Assembly: GCF_024741815.1 (NCBI RefSeq)
Contig: NZ_CP102951.1
Location: 3,177,001 to 3,241,000 of the forward strand
From: Pseudomonas sp. LS1212
GTDB taxonomy: Bacteria; Pseudomonadota; Gammaproteobacteria; Pseudomonadales; Pseudomonadaceae
Reading direction: 5' to 3'
DNA: 64,000 nucleotides
A program made the position numbers and the translations under genes. Every line of letters begins with the position of its first letter. Positions within the stretch are counted from its first letter, which is position 1. Below the pieces are notes generated by a model. It was not told the origin of the DNA. It ran no database searches and saw only the letters and a list, made by a program, of their open reading frames with translations. Of this stretch, positions 1-8,852 are shown one piece after another.

Positions 1-270
1 CGGGCTGCCCGGCGCTGTTGTAGGGCATCACATCCACGGAACCGCCAGCATCGGATCGCCTGTCGCCGGAGTCGAGCTTCAGGCCCAGCATCACAAAGGC
101 GACGACTGCCCTTTGCGGAAATCGCGCTTGAAGTAGAGATTGCGGTTCAAAATAGTGAGGCTGCTGCCCTCGACGAAACCTTCTGGTTTCTCTTCAGCAG
201 CTATTGCGACCTGTCCGGTACTGACGCAGAGAGCAGTCAGTGATAGACCCAACAGGGCTTTACTATTCAT
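1..270 (-). pseudogene. OprD-family outer membrane porin, broken 5' part
   Basis: Reading leftwards from the ATG at 268-270 gives a signal peptide followed by GFVEGSSLTILNRNLYFKRD, the typical amino terminus of OprD-type specific porins. The frame stops at a TGA at 91-93 after 59 residues. Downstream, another frame continues with MLGLKLDSG, also an OprD motif that normally lies some 30-40 residues further on. The gene has therefore suffered an internal deletion with a frameshift near position 95-105. It runs off the left window edge, so the rest is unseen. OprD relatives next to copper genes are often metal-linked porins, but this copy should not give a functional channel. Confidence 0.8.
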
Positions 271-442
271 GTAACGCTCCTGAGTTATCTGGCAGTGTGA
301 TTTTTGTGAAGTTTCTTATAGTCATTGCCGTAGTGCGCAGGGCATCGCCCGCGCGCTGTCGTCATACTCACACACGCGAAATAACGGCAGGGTGACTTGA
401 AAATTACTTTTCAGTCAGCAGCCTGTAAGTTTAATCTGTAGT

Positions 443-781
443 TCAGTTTTGATTCCGGCAGGCTGTCCCCATTACGCGATACTCAAGAATCTGCAGATTG
501 CCGTTGGAGTCCTCATAGGTCATTTGGGCCGGCATAACCTCACAGCTGGAATCGAAACCGGTCGAGGTTATATGCACGACCTTGGCGATGTCCAGCTTCA
601 TACCGTACCGATAATGGGTTACCTCGGGCGGGGTCTTGCCGCGGGATACAGCGTACTCCTGCATCACCTTTTCGTTGTCCTGAATCATGCGACCATAGAC
701 ACGGTCGTCGCTGCCTTCGGCCATAACCAGGGACGAGACGGAAATAACCGAAACTGCCAGTGCTGCTTTTAAGATACTCAC
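443..781 (-). CDS. DUF2790 small secreted protein
   Basis: This is a protein of about 112 residues with a clear Sec signal peptide (LKAALAVSVISVSSLVMA then EGSDD) and the DUF2790 core (TPPEVTHYRYGMKLDIAKVV, followed by a two-Cys segment, SSCEV and TACRN). The start is most likely the GTG at 779-781, because GGAGGAA sits six bases upstream; the ATG at 794-796 lies upstream of that ribosome binding site. DUF2790 proteins are small periplasmic proteins of Pseudomonas, often near metal and copper genes, with no defined activity. It is intact although its neighbours on both sides are broken. The palindromic site at 848-863 could control it. Confidence 0.75.
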   Translation of the reverse strand: MSILKAALAVSVISVSSLVMAEGSDDRVYGRMIQDNEKVMQEYAVSRGKTPPEVTHYRYGMKLDIAKVVHITSTGFDSSCEVMPAQMTYEDSNGNLQILEYRVMGTACRNQN

Positions 782-847
782 GTTCAATTCCTCCACTTAT
801 GCTGTAGAAATATAACCGCGCGCACCTGTTAACAACATGATGCGAAA

Positions 848-863
848 ATTACATCTTCGTAAT
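848..863. promoter_or_regulatory. candidate operator ATTAC-N6-GTAAT
   Basis: A 16-bp imperfect palindrome with arms ATTAC and GTAAT lies about 67 bases upstream of the DUF2790 start. Related ACAATTAC/GTAATTGT strings occur upstream of both copL-like copies (near 8748 and 11393). Placement before copper genes suggests a binding site for a copper two-component regulator of the CopR type. That assignment is inferred from position and repetition only. Confidence 0.35.
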
Positions 864-1001
864 TGTGGTGGGGGGCGCGCCTACTTGGACAGCCGTTCCA
901 CAGACACTGACCGCCGCACACGTGACGTGTATTTCCTATCCGCTTGATGCTTCACTTAGACCATTGAGAATGCCTCGGGGCGGGCTGCTCCCTACCTTTG
1001 C

Positions 1002-1906
1002 TCATTCCAAGGGGTGGCCTGCCTGTGCGATCGCTTTCCAGGTCTTGCCCTCGTCATGCGTCAGGTAGATGTCGCGCTGGAACGTCGCCATTGCCCACTC
1101 CTGCGGCTTGGCAGGATTCTGCGCGAGGTAGGAGACGGCATCCTGGTCCAATGTTGGCACACTGAGCGAGGTGACTTGGAGTGTCTTCAAATCCAGCTTC
1201 GAGAGCCGTGCCGCGTTGCTGTAGCTGCCAAACCATAAGCTCTTGCCGTCAAGACTGAAGGTAGCGCTCAGCACCTATGCGTTCTGGATGATTGGCTGGA
1301 AATCGTTTCCGGAGTCTGACGATAGGTACAGCCCATTGTTGGTCGCCACCGCGACCATCTGGCTATTGGTCGGGTGCACCGCCAGGGCGGTTGGAGCCTC
1401 ACTCACCCCCTGCCCTGAAGTGCGCTGCCAGTTGGCGCCGTCGTTCAGACTGTAGTAGAGGCCGGCGGTGCTCATCCGCGAGCTCGGTGGGTGTTGCACA
1501 GGTAGAGGGCTGAACCGTCGAAACCGCTGACCAACAGGTGGAAGTCCAACTCGCCTTCCAGGCTGAGCTTCTGCCAGGTGCGCCCGCCATCGCTGCTCTT
1601 GATCAGGCCGAATGGGTTGGTGAGACCGCTGCCACGGGCCGGGTGACCGCTGCTATTGATAGCCTGGCGGGCCACAGAAAAGCCCATGTAGTCATGTTCC
1701 GGTCCAGCGGCCTTGCTCCAGCGACCATCGCTGTAGACGGCCAGTCCCTCGTGGCTGGGGATAGATAGTCGCTGGCCATCCGGGCTGAACGCCAGCCCGT
1801 GCACATGCTTGAGGGTTACCGGCTGATCACTACAGGCGGCCAGGAAGTTGAAGGCGGTCAGTAGCCCGAGCGGAATCACTCGGCGTGGAGTCTGTGTCAG
1901 ATTCAT
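1002..1906 (-). pseudogene. F510_1955-family propeller/glycosylhydrolase-like protein, frameshifted and nonsense-interrupted
   Basis: The start at 1904-1906 has GGAGAG upstream. A lipoprotein-like leader (LLTAFNFLAACSDQP) is followed by HVHGLAFSPDGQRL and repeated SSDGGRTW-type motifs, as in BNR/sialidase-like propellers of the F510_1955 family found beside copper resistance genes in Pseudomonas. The frame is lost near 1485-1495, where the read-through ends as NTHRARG. The next frame carries RMSTAGLYYSLNDGANWQR and stops at an in-frame TAG (1275-1277). The same frame then continues with LSATFSLDGKSLWFGSYSN to the TGA at 1002. There are thus two independent lesions. The gene follows cusF in the same direction and was probably the last gene of that operon. 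Confidence 0.75.
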
Positions 1907-2033
1907 CGTCAGCTCTCCAAGATCATTTGATAATATGGCCTGGTTAACTCTGCCTATGAACTGCAAGATGGGCTGGCCCGAGTTCAGCTTGTGAGGGTCG
2001 AGCCAGCCATCCATGTAGCGGTTATCTCACTGC

Positions 2034-2384
2034 CTAAATCGACATGATCGTGGCCGCCATGCCCTCAGCGCGAAACTCAAACGCCACTCGATCCCCTACC
2101 TTTAGGCCCTTCAGTTGCTCAGCTGTTGCGGTAAAGCTCATGGTCATGGCTGGCCACTGCAAGGCCGGCACGGCGTCATGCGCGAGTGTCGCCATGTTTT
2201 TCTCGGTATCGATGACCTTGACCGCCCCATCGGCCTTGGCCGTTGGAGCCTGCTTCGTCTCCTGGGCCATCTGCATGCCTTCCATGGGCATGTTGTCCAT
2301 CTTCATGCCCGGCATGTCCTCGGCCAGGACGGGAAGGGATAGCGCGGCGATTGCACTTGCAACAGCGATCAGGGTTATCTTCAT
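2034..2384 (-). CDS. cusF: CusF-type periplasmic copper chaperone
   Basis: This 116-residue protein has a signal peptide cleaved near LPVLA-ED. A Met-rich stretch (MPGMKMDNMPMEGMQM) precedes a CusF OB-fold domain. The Cu(I) ligand set of CusF is present: His69, Trp77, Met80 and Met82, in LAHDAV and QWPAMTM. CusF hands periplasmic Cu(I)/Ag(I) to the CusB adaptor. Its ATG overlaps the cusA stop by four bases (ATGA), so it is translationally coupled as the last gene of cusCBAF. The gene looks fully functional. The Met-rich arm is longer than in the E. coli protein and may add copper binding. Confidence 0.9.
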   Translation of the reverse strand: MKITLIAVASAIAALSLPVLAEDMPGMKMDNMPMEGMQMAQETKQAPTAKADGAVKVIDTEKNMATLAHDAVPALQWPAMTMSFTATAEQLKGLKVGDRVAFEFRAEGMAATIMSI

Positions 2385-5300
2385 ACGGTTTTTCCTTGAC
2401 GGTTGGTGGATACAGCGGGGAGGTGCCGACGGCGCATCAAGCGGTAGGCCGCCGGAATGACGAACAGGGACAACAATGGGGCGGTGACCATGCCACCGAC
2501 CATGGGCGCGGCGATGCGACTCATGATCTCGCTACCGGTACCGCTGCCCAAAAGGATGGGTAACAGGCCGGCGATGATGACGGCCACCGTCATGGCCTTG
2601 GGTCGCACACGCTGCACGGCGCCTTCGCGAATCGCGGCGACCAGGCCACGCTCAGTGCTGTCACCGGCGTCTTCACGTTCAGCCCAAGCGCTCTTCAGGT
2701 AGAGCAGCATGATCACGCCGAACTCGGCGGCCACCCCGGCCAGGGCGATAAAACCGACGCCGGTGGCCACCGACAGATTGAAGTCCAGCAGGTAGAGGAA
2801 CCATGCCCCGCCGGTCAGAGCGAACGGCAGCGTGACCATGATCAAACAGGCCTCGTCGAAGCGGGCGAAGGTCAGGTAGAGCAGCACGAAGATGATCAGC
2901 AGGGTCGCCGGCACCACCAGCTTGAGCCGCGCGTTGGCCCGTTCGAGAAACTCGAACTGCCCCGAGTAGCTCAGGCTCATCCCCGGCTGCAGCTTGACTT
3001 GCGCGCCGACGACCCGGCGCAGGTCGGCGACCACCGAGGCGATATCCCGGCCACGCACGTCGATATACACCCAGCCGGAAGGCCGCGCGTTCTCGCTCTT
3101 CAACATCGGTGGCCCATCATTGACCTTGATCCTGGCCACCGTGCCCAGGGTGATCTGGCCTCCCTGCGGGGTGTAGATCGGCAGTAGCTCCAGGGCGCCG
3201 AGCGAGTCGCGCCACTCACGGGGATAGCGCACGTTGATCGGGAAGCGCGCCAGCCCTTCGATGGTCTCCCCAACATTTTCGCCACCGATGGCGCTGGCCA
3301 CGATCGATTGCACATCGGCGATATTCAGCCCGTAACGGGCGGCAGCCTGGCGGTCGATGTCCACATCAATATAGCGCCCGCCAGTCAGGCGCTCGGCCAG
3401 AGCCGAACTCACGCCCGGAACGCTCTTGGCCGCGCGCTCGACTGCCTGGGTGACCTGGTCGATCTCCGTCAGGTTGGTACCGGCGACCTTCACCCCGATC
3501 GGGCTCTTGATCCCGGTGGCGAGCATGTCGATGCGGTTGCGGATCGGTGGTATCCAGATATTGGTCAACCCTGGCACACGCACCACCCGATCCAACTCCT
3601 CCACCAGCTGCTCCTGGGTCAAGCCGGGTCGCCATTGCTCGCGCGGTTTGAACTGGATGGTGGTTTCGAACATCTCCAGCGGCGCCGGGTCGGTGGCGGT
3701 TTCGGCGCGTCCGGCTTTGCCGAACACATGCTCGACTTCCGGTACCGTCTTGATCAGGCGGTCGGTCTGCTGCAGCAACTGCGCCGCCTTCTGTGCCGAC
3801 AAACCCGGCAAGGCCGAAGGCATGTAGAGCAGGTCGCCCTCGTCCAGCGGCGGGAGGAACTCGCCCCCCAGCTGGGAGATTGGCCACAGCGCGCTGAGAA
3901 AGACCAGCATTGCCACCAGCAGGGTGACCTTGGGCCGACGCAGCACCGCATCGAGGGCCGGTTGGTAGATCCTGATCAACCAACGGTTCAGCGGGTTCTG
4001 TTCTTCCTTGGGAATCCGTCCGCGAATCCAGTAGCCCATCAGCACCGGCACCAGGGTCACCGAGAGGCCGGCCGCCGCCGCCATGGCATAGGTCTTGGTG
4101 AAGGCTAGCGGCCCGAACAGGCGGCCCTCCTGGGCTTCCAGGGTGAACACCGGGATAAAGGACAGGGTGATGATCAGCAGGCAGAAGAACAGCGCCGGAC
4201 CGACTTCAGCCGCGGCTTCGGTCATCACATGCCAGTGATGCTCGCCCTCCAATTCTTCCCCAGGATGAGCCGCGTGCCAGGCCTCGACCTTCTTGTGGGC
4301 GTTCTCGATCATCACCACCGCGGCATCGACCATGGCGCCGATGGCGATGGCGATTCCGCCGAGGGACATGATGTTGGCGTTGATCCCTTGATAGCGCATG
4401 ACGATGAACGCGATGAGTATGCCAACCGGCAGCGAGATGATCGCCACCAGGGACGAACGCAAATGCCAGAGGAAGACCGCGCAGACCAGGGCGACCACGA
4501 TGAACTCCTCGAGCAGCTTGTGGCTGAGGTTTTCCACGGCGCGGTCGATCAGCTTGCTGCGGTCGTAGATGGTGACGATTTCCACCCCGGCCGGCAGGCT
4601 GCTCTTCAGTTCGTCGAGTTTGGCCTTGACCGCGGCGATGGTTTCGCGGGCGTTCTTGCCGCTGCGCAGAATCACCACCCCGCCGACCGTCTCGCCTTCG
4701 CCGTCGAGTTCGGTGATCCCGCGGCGCATCTCCGGTCCCTGCTGGATAGTCGCCACGTCGCCGAGGGTCACCGGCACGCCGCCGGCACCGAGCTTGAGTG
4801 GAATCGCGCGGAAGTCATTGAGTGTCTTCAGGTAGCCGGAAGCGCGCACCATGAACTCAGCCTCCGCCATCTCCAGCACGGCACCACCGGTTTCCTGGTT
4901 GGCCCGGCCTATGGCCTCTATCACTTCGGCCTGGGTGATGCCCAGGCCGGCCAGCCTGAGCGGATCGAGCAGCACTTGGTACTGCTTGACCATGCCGCCG
5001 ACGGTCGCCACTTCCGCGACATTCGCCAGGGTCTTCAACTCGAACTTGAGGAACCAGTCTTGCAACGCGCGCAGTTGCGCCAGGTCGTGCCCGCCGCTGC
5101 GATCCACCAGCGCGTACTGGTAGATCCAGCCCACCCCCGTAGCATCCGGTCCTAAAGCCGGCTTGGCGCTGGCCGGCAGACGACTTTGTATCTGGCTGAG
5201 GTACTCCAGCACCCGCGAGCGCGCCCAGTAGAGGTCGGTACCGTCCTCGAAGATGACATAGACGAAGCTGTCGCCGAAGAAGGAGAAGCCGCGCACGGTC

Positions 5301-5539
5301 TTCGCCCCTGGCACCGAGAGCATGGTGGTGGCCAGGGGATAGGTGACCTGATTCTCGACGATCTGCGGCGCCTGGCCGGGATAGGGGGTGCGGATGATCA
5401 CCTGAACATCCGAGAGGTCCGGCAGCGCATCAATGGGCGTGCTCTGCACCGACCAGACACCCCAGGCCGTGGCGAACAGCGTGGCCAGCAACACTAGGAA
5501 GCGGTTGACCACCGACCAGCGAATCAGGGCGGCGATCAT
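2381..5539 (-). CDS. cusA: CusA/CzcA-type heavy-metal RND efflux pump, inner membrane
   Basis: This 1052-residue RND transporter has the usual length of the heavy-metal efflux subfamily. It begins MIAALIRWSVVNRFLVLLAT (first transmembrane helix). It contains the periplasmic porter domains, the transmembrane helix 4 signature GAMVDAAVVMIENAHKK, and a second membrane half (TLPFALTGGAWFLYLLDFNL) with GLLPILLGSGTGSE. The neighbouring CusF points to Cu(I)/Ag(I) rather than Co/Zn/Cd as substrate. It forms a tripartite pump with the upstream CusB adaptor and CusC channel. Start and stop each overlap the adjacent genes by four bases. There is no sign of damage, in contrast to the ATPase in the same island. 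Confidence 0.93.
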   Translation of the reverse strand: MIAALIRWSVVNRFLVLLATLFATAWGVWSVQSTPIDALPDLSDVQVIIRTPYPGQAPQIVENQVTYPLATTMLSVPGAKTVRGFSFFGDSFVYVIFEDGTDLYWARSRVLEYLSQIQSRLPASAKPALGPDATGVGWIYQYALVDRSGGHDLAQLRALQDWFLKFELKTLANVAEVATVGGMVKQYQVLLDPLRLAGLGITQAEVIEAIGRANQETGGAVLEMAEAEFMVRASGYLKTLNDFRAIPLKLGAGGVPVTLGDVATIQQGPEMRRGITELDGEGETVGGVVILRSGKNARETIAAVKAKLDELKSSLPAGVEIVTIYDRSKLIDRAVENLSHKLLEEFIVVALVCAVFLWHLRSSLVAIISLPVGILIAFIVMRYQGINANIMSLGGIAIAIGAMVDAAVVMIENAHKKVEAWHAAHPGEELEGEHHWHVMTEAAAEVGPALFFCLLIITLSFIPVFTLEAQEGRLFGPLAFTKTYAMAAAAGLSVTLVPVLMGYWIRGRIPKEEQNPLNRWLIRIYQPALDAVLRRPKVTLLVAMLVFLSALWPISQLGGEFLPPLDEGDLLYMPSALPGLSAQKAAQLLQQTDRLIKTVPEVEHVFGKAGRAETATDPAPLEMFETTIQFKPREQWRPGLTQEQLVEELDRVVRVPGLTNIWIPPIRNRIDMLATGIKSPIGVKVAGTNLTEIDQVTQAVERAAKSVPGVSSALAERLTGGRYIDVDIDRQAAARYGLNIADVQSIVASAIGGENVGETIEGLARFPINVRYPREWRDSLGALELLPIYTPQGGQITLGTVARIKVNDGPPMLKSENARPSGWVYIDVRGRDIASVVADLRRVVGAQVKLQPGMSLSYSGQFEFLERANARLKLVVPATLLIIFVLLYLTFARFDEACLIMVTLPFALTGGAWFLYLLDFNLSVATGVGFIALAGVAAEFGVIMLLYLKSAWAEREDAGDSTERGLVAAIREGAVQRVRPKAMTVAVIIAGLLPILLGSGTGSEIMSRIAAPMVGGMVTAPLLSLFVIPAAYRLMRRRHLPAVSTNRQGKTV

Positions 5540-7020
5540 GGCTGGCCTCCCAGCTTCTGCAGGCGCTCAATCAACAGCCCATCATCGGTTTGGCGCACCG
5601 CCACACGTACCTTGTCACCCACCTTGAACCCCTGCGTCAGGGCGGGGTCGGCCAGGGGGAAGGTCATGGTCATGCCAGGCATGCCCAGCGTCTTGAACGG
5701 ACCATGGGCGAGGGTCACGCCCTGGTTAGTGATCTCGACGATTTGCCCCACGGCCTCATGCAGGACGGGGGCTGTTGTGGCAGGCTCCGGCATTTGCGCA
5801 GTACTCGCGACTATGCCCTTGAGGCTGGCCTCGGAATCGAGCAGGAATTGTCCGGAGGCGACCACCTGCTGGCCTTCCTCGAGACCTTGCAGCACCACCG
5901 TTTTGCCTTCGTTTTCGCGTCCGAGCTGTACTTCGACCGGGCGGTAGCGCCCACCGTCTTCGGCGAGCATCACCAGGGCACGCCGGCCGGTGCGGATGAC
6001 CGCCTCGCTCGGCACCCACAACAGGCTTTGTTCAGTCGACCTGTTCAGGCGCACCTGCGCGGTTAAGCCAGGCCGCAGGCGGCCGTCGGGATTGGGCAGT
6101 TCGACACGCACGCGAACCGTGCGGCTATCCGGATTCGTCTCAGGCAGAACGGCGCTGACCGTGCCGCCGAGCACTTCCCCTGGGAAGGCCGGTAGACGTG
6201 CCTCGACCGCCTGGCCAACGGCAATCGCTCCAACCTCGGCCTCCGGAACGGCCACCGCGAGCCAGACGCTACTCAAGCCGTTGACGCGGGCCAGGGTGTC
6301 GCCAGCCGCCACGGTCATCCCCGCACGCACATTCAGCTCCTGCAACACACCGCCAATCGGGCTGGTGAGGGTCAGGGTTGGCTGGGTCTTGCCGCTGCGT
6401 TCCACCTGGGCAATCAGCGCCGCCGGCATGCCGGTGAGGCGCAGGCGTTGACGTGCCGCTGCCAGCAAGCCGGCGTCGCCATTGCGCTTGAGCGCGAGGA
6501 ACTCCTCCTGGGCAGCGGCCCATTCCGGCACCAACAGGTCGGCCAGCGCTGCATTGGCCTTGAGCACATCGCCAGGCGCGCGGGCATAGACCCGCTCGAC
6601 AAAGCCTGCGGTACGCGCCTGCACCACCACGATATCCCGTTCGTTGAACGCCAATACGCCGACCACCTCCAGGTTGCTGGCGAGGGCCCCGCGGGTGACT
6701 GGAGCCAGGCGCAGGCCGAGGTTCTGGGTCAGGCTGGGGTCGATGCTGATGGCCGCGCTGTCCGCCGCTGCATCGGCGTACTGGGGCACCAGTTCCATGT
6801 CCATGAAGGGCGATTTTCCCGGCTTGTCGAACTTCTGCTGCGGGTACATGGGGTCGTACCAATACAGCACCTTACGTTCGTCCGTCGCCGTTGCCGCCGA
6901 TTCGGCGGCCAACGGCGGCATGCCGCTCGGGCGCTGCTGAGCGAACCAGTAGCCGCCGGCAACGCCGAGGGCGACCGACAGGCCTGTCAACAAGACTCCT
7001 TGCCAGATTCGCGCAGTCAT
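5536..7020 (-). CDS. cusB: CusB periplasmic adaptor with C-terminal CusF-like domain
   Basis: This 494-residue membrane-fusion protein has an N-terminal anchor (residues 5-27). A heavy-metal-binding segment follows, YWYDPMYPQQKFDKPGKSPF with MDMELVP, then the lipoyl/barrel-sandwich and beta-barrel regions. The last 75 or so residues form a CusF-like fold (VTLAHGPFKTLGMPGMTMTF). That domain keeps a His and two Met ligands but lacks the Trp that caps copper in CusF. The protein links CusA to the CusC channel and takes metal from CusF. Four-base overlaps with cusC and cusA show tight coupling. Having both a fused CusF-like domain and a separate cusF gene gives two possible chaperone steps. Confidence 0.92.
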   Translation of the reverse strand: MTARIWQGVLLTGLSVALGVAGGYWFAQQRPSGMPPLAAESAATATDERKVLYWYDPMYPQQKFDKPGKSPFMDMELVPQYADAAADSAAISIDPSLTQNLGLRLAPVTRGALASNLEVVGVLAFNERDIVVVQARTAGFVERVYARAPGDVLKANAALADLLVPEWAAAQEEFLALKRNGDAGLLAAARQRLRLTGMPAALIAQVERSGKTQPTLTLTSPIGGVLQELNVRAGMTVAAGDTLARVNGLSSVWLAVAVPEAEVGAIAVGQAVEARLPAFPGEVLGGTVSAVLPETNPDSRTVRVRVELPNPDGRLRPGLTAQVRLNRSTEQSLLWVPSEAVIRTGRRALVMLAEDGGRYRPVEVQLGRENEGKTVVLQGLEEGQQVVASGQFLLDSEASLKGIVASTAQMPEPATTAPVLHEAVGQIVEITNQGVTLAHGPFKTLGMPGMTMTFPLADPALTQGFKVGDKVRVAVRQTDDGLLIERLQKLGGQP

Positions 7021-8273
7021 TGGTGATTCTCCCCGTAAGTGAAATACAGGCGGGCGCTGGTCAGGGCTCGCAGCTCTTCAAAGTCGATCTGTTTGAGGCG
7101 CGCCTCGATCAGTTCGCGCCTGGCGGCGATCACGGGCGCCAGGTCGCCTTTGCCGGCGCGGTAGCTGGCCATGGTCAGCTCCACCTTTTCCTTGGCCAGG
7201 GGCAGTAGGCTGTCCTGGCTGCGGCGCACGGCGCGGTTCAGGCGCTGGTATTCGGCCAGGTCCTCTTCCAGTTGCTGGGCATGCTCGCGTGCGAGGACTT
7301 CGCGCTCGGCCTCCAGCTGGTTCAGCTCGGCGTGCCGGGCGGCGATCTTGGGGTTCTGCCGGGAGCCGGGAAACAGCGGCAGGTCAAAGCTGAACTGCAC
7401 GCTCACCATGTCACCGAACTCACGGCCGCGGCGCTGGTAGTCGAGCTCCCAGCTCCAGTCGGACTGCTTTTCCGCTTGCGCTTCACGTACCTTGGCCTGC
7501 GCTTCGCGGGTGATCGGCGCGAAGGCCGTCAGCGCGGGATTTCGTTGCAGCTTGTGGGCATAGCCCTCGGCTGCGATCGGCCACGCCGGCACGCTGCCGG
7601 CCAGCGGCTCATCGGCGGCCGGGCCGATCCAGCGCCTGAGTGCGGCGCGGGCCTGCACGCGCAGCCGGATCAATTCGTCCTGTTGCTCCGCTAATAGGGC
7701 CGCCTCCTGTTTCGGTGTCACGGCATCGGCGGCCTGCGCACGGCCGCCGGCGATCTGTGCGCGGACGGTATCGCCCAGCAGGCGATTCTCGCGGAAGAAA
7801 TCCTGGAACAGCGCCTGTTTGCGCTCCACCGAGTGGCTGCTGATCCAGGCCAGAGCGGTGGCCTGACGGACTTTCAGGCGCTCGACCCGGCTTTCGGCCG
7901 CAGCTCGGTCGACGGCCGCCTCGGCCACCTCGATGCGCGCCCGGCGCTTATCGCGGTTGGGTACCTCTTGCATGACCCCAACCATCTGCATGGTCATGAA
8001 GTCCTGGTCAATGCTCCAGCGATCGGGACCACCAACGGGGAAGTTCTGCACGCCCAGCAGCAGCTTCGGATCGGGTAGTTCGCCGGCTGGAATGGCGGCG
8101 CTATTGGCCGCCTCCAGTTTGGCCGCCTGGGCGGTCAACGAAGGGGCATTGTATTCGGCCAGCCGCAAGGCTTCATCGAGTGTCAGGGGGGCGGCCAGGC
8201 TCGGCAATGCTTGCACGGTTGCCGCCAGGGCAGCCGCGACGGGCCACCCTGTGCAATAGCGTTTGGAGTTCAT
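7017..8273 (-). CDS. cusC: CusC/TolC-type outer membrane efflux protein
   Basis: This 418-residue outer membrane factor starts at the ATG at 8271-8273, with AGGA about nine bases upstream. A signal peptide (VAAALAATVQALPSLAAPL) leads into the conserved TolC-family start LTLDEALRLAEYNAPSLTAQ and the coiled helical repeats (VREAQAEKQSDWSWELDYQ, later MASYRAGKGDLAPVIAARRE). It would provide the trans-periplasmic exit duct of the Cus pump. It is the first gene of the overlapping cusCBAF set. The copL-like gene lies 98 bases upstream on the same strand, so both may share a promoter above 8713. Confidence 0.9.
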   Translation of the reverse strand: MNSKRYCTGWPVAAALAATVQALPSLAAPLTLDEALRLAEYNAPSLTAQAAKLEAANSAAIPAGELPDPKLLLGVQNFPVGGPDRWSIDQDFMTMQMVGVMQEVPNRDKRRARIEVAEAAVDRAAAESRVERLKVRQATALAWISSHSVERKQALFQDFFRENRLLGDTVRAQIAGGRAQAADAVTPKQEAALLAEQQDELIRLRVQARAALRRWIGPAADEPLAGSVPAWPIAAEGYAHKLQRNPALTAFAPITREAQAKVREAQAEKQSDWSWELDYQRRGREFGDMVSVQFSFDLPLFPGSRQNPKIAARHAELNQLEAEREVLAREHAQQLEEDLAEYQRLNRAVRRSQDSLLPLAKEKVELTMASYRAGKGDLAPVIAARRELIEARLKQIDFEELRALTSARLYFTYGENHQ

Positions 8274-8287
8274 GTTCACGATTCCTG

Positions 8288-8765
8288 TGATGATCCGCTG
8301 CGCGCCGCTCGAACGTGCGCGCAGGCAAGCCATCCCGTCGGTGCGGGATGAAACTCAGTGTGGTACAGGAATCAAACGCGCGGAGGTCGCCATACCCCGG
8401 AAGGGGCCTGGGCAGGCAGGAAATCGCTGGAGAAGGGAGCCGCAGCGGGGCTGGACAAGGTGACGGGAGGCTTGACGATCGACACTTGCAGCATGCCGCC
8501 GGTCTTGCATTCCTGACCGGGCTTGCAGGGTTTGCCATGCTCGGAGGGACTGCCCATATCCTGGCAACAGTCCGGCTCCACATCCCCCATCATCGCCATA
8601 CCCGCCGTTTTCATCGGGCAAGGATCTGTCGCTGCCTCGATGCCCGCCATCCCGCTGAGGGGAAGCGCCAGGCTAATCAGGAAGATGAGGCAAAACCGCA
8701 GGCAGCGTTTCATGCGGGGGAGTTTAGCCGTTGGTAACGTAGCGCACAATTACCGCTGCGTAAGG
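8288..8765. repeat. direct repeat A carrying copL-like gene and its promoter
   Basis: This stretch is recognisably the same as 10948-11413 in order and orientation, including the coding region, the downstream segment (TGATCCGCTGCGCGCCGCTC against GTGATCCACTGCGCACCGCT) and the upstream CACAATTAC/TACAATTAC element. By eye the identity is roughly 75-80 percent. The two copies flank the bufABC operon. Confidence 0.7.
8372..8713 (-). CDS. CopL-like small Cys/Met-rich secreted protein
   Basis: This protein of about 113 residues starts at the ATG at 8711-8713. Its leader is hydrophobic (RCLRFCLIFLISLALPL). The mature part is rich in metal ligands: DPCPMKTAGMAMMG, DCCQDMG, HGKPCKPGQECKTGGM. A Pro-rich tail ends WRPPRV. 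The composition matches CopL/DUF2946-like proteins encoded next to copper resistance operons; CopL in Xanthomonas is needed for copper-induced expression of copAB. Here it is the intact copy and sits directly upstream of cusC. The second copy at 11028-11360 is broken by a stop codon. Family assignment rests on composition and context, not on a search. Confidence 0.6.
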   Translation of the reverse strand: MKRCLRFCLIFLISLALPLSGMAGIEAATDPCPMKTAGMAMMGDVEPDCCQDMGSPSEHGKPCKPGQECKTGGMLQVSIVKPPVTLSSPAAAPFSSDFLPAQAPSGVWRPPRV

Positions 8766-8852
8766 AAACTCGCATGCAGGCCAATCCTGAGGAGTCCATT
8801 AGGAAAGCCTGTATGCCCCTGATGCGGTGGCACAGAGCCGGTGGAATTGGGC

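Noticed and set aside
3308..5155. Long plus-strand frames opposite cusA
   Set aside because: These are His/Gly/Arg-rich shadows of the RND pump gene without start signals or domains.
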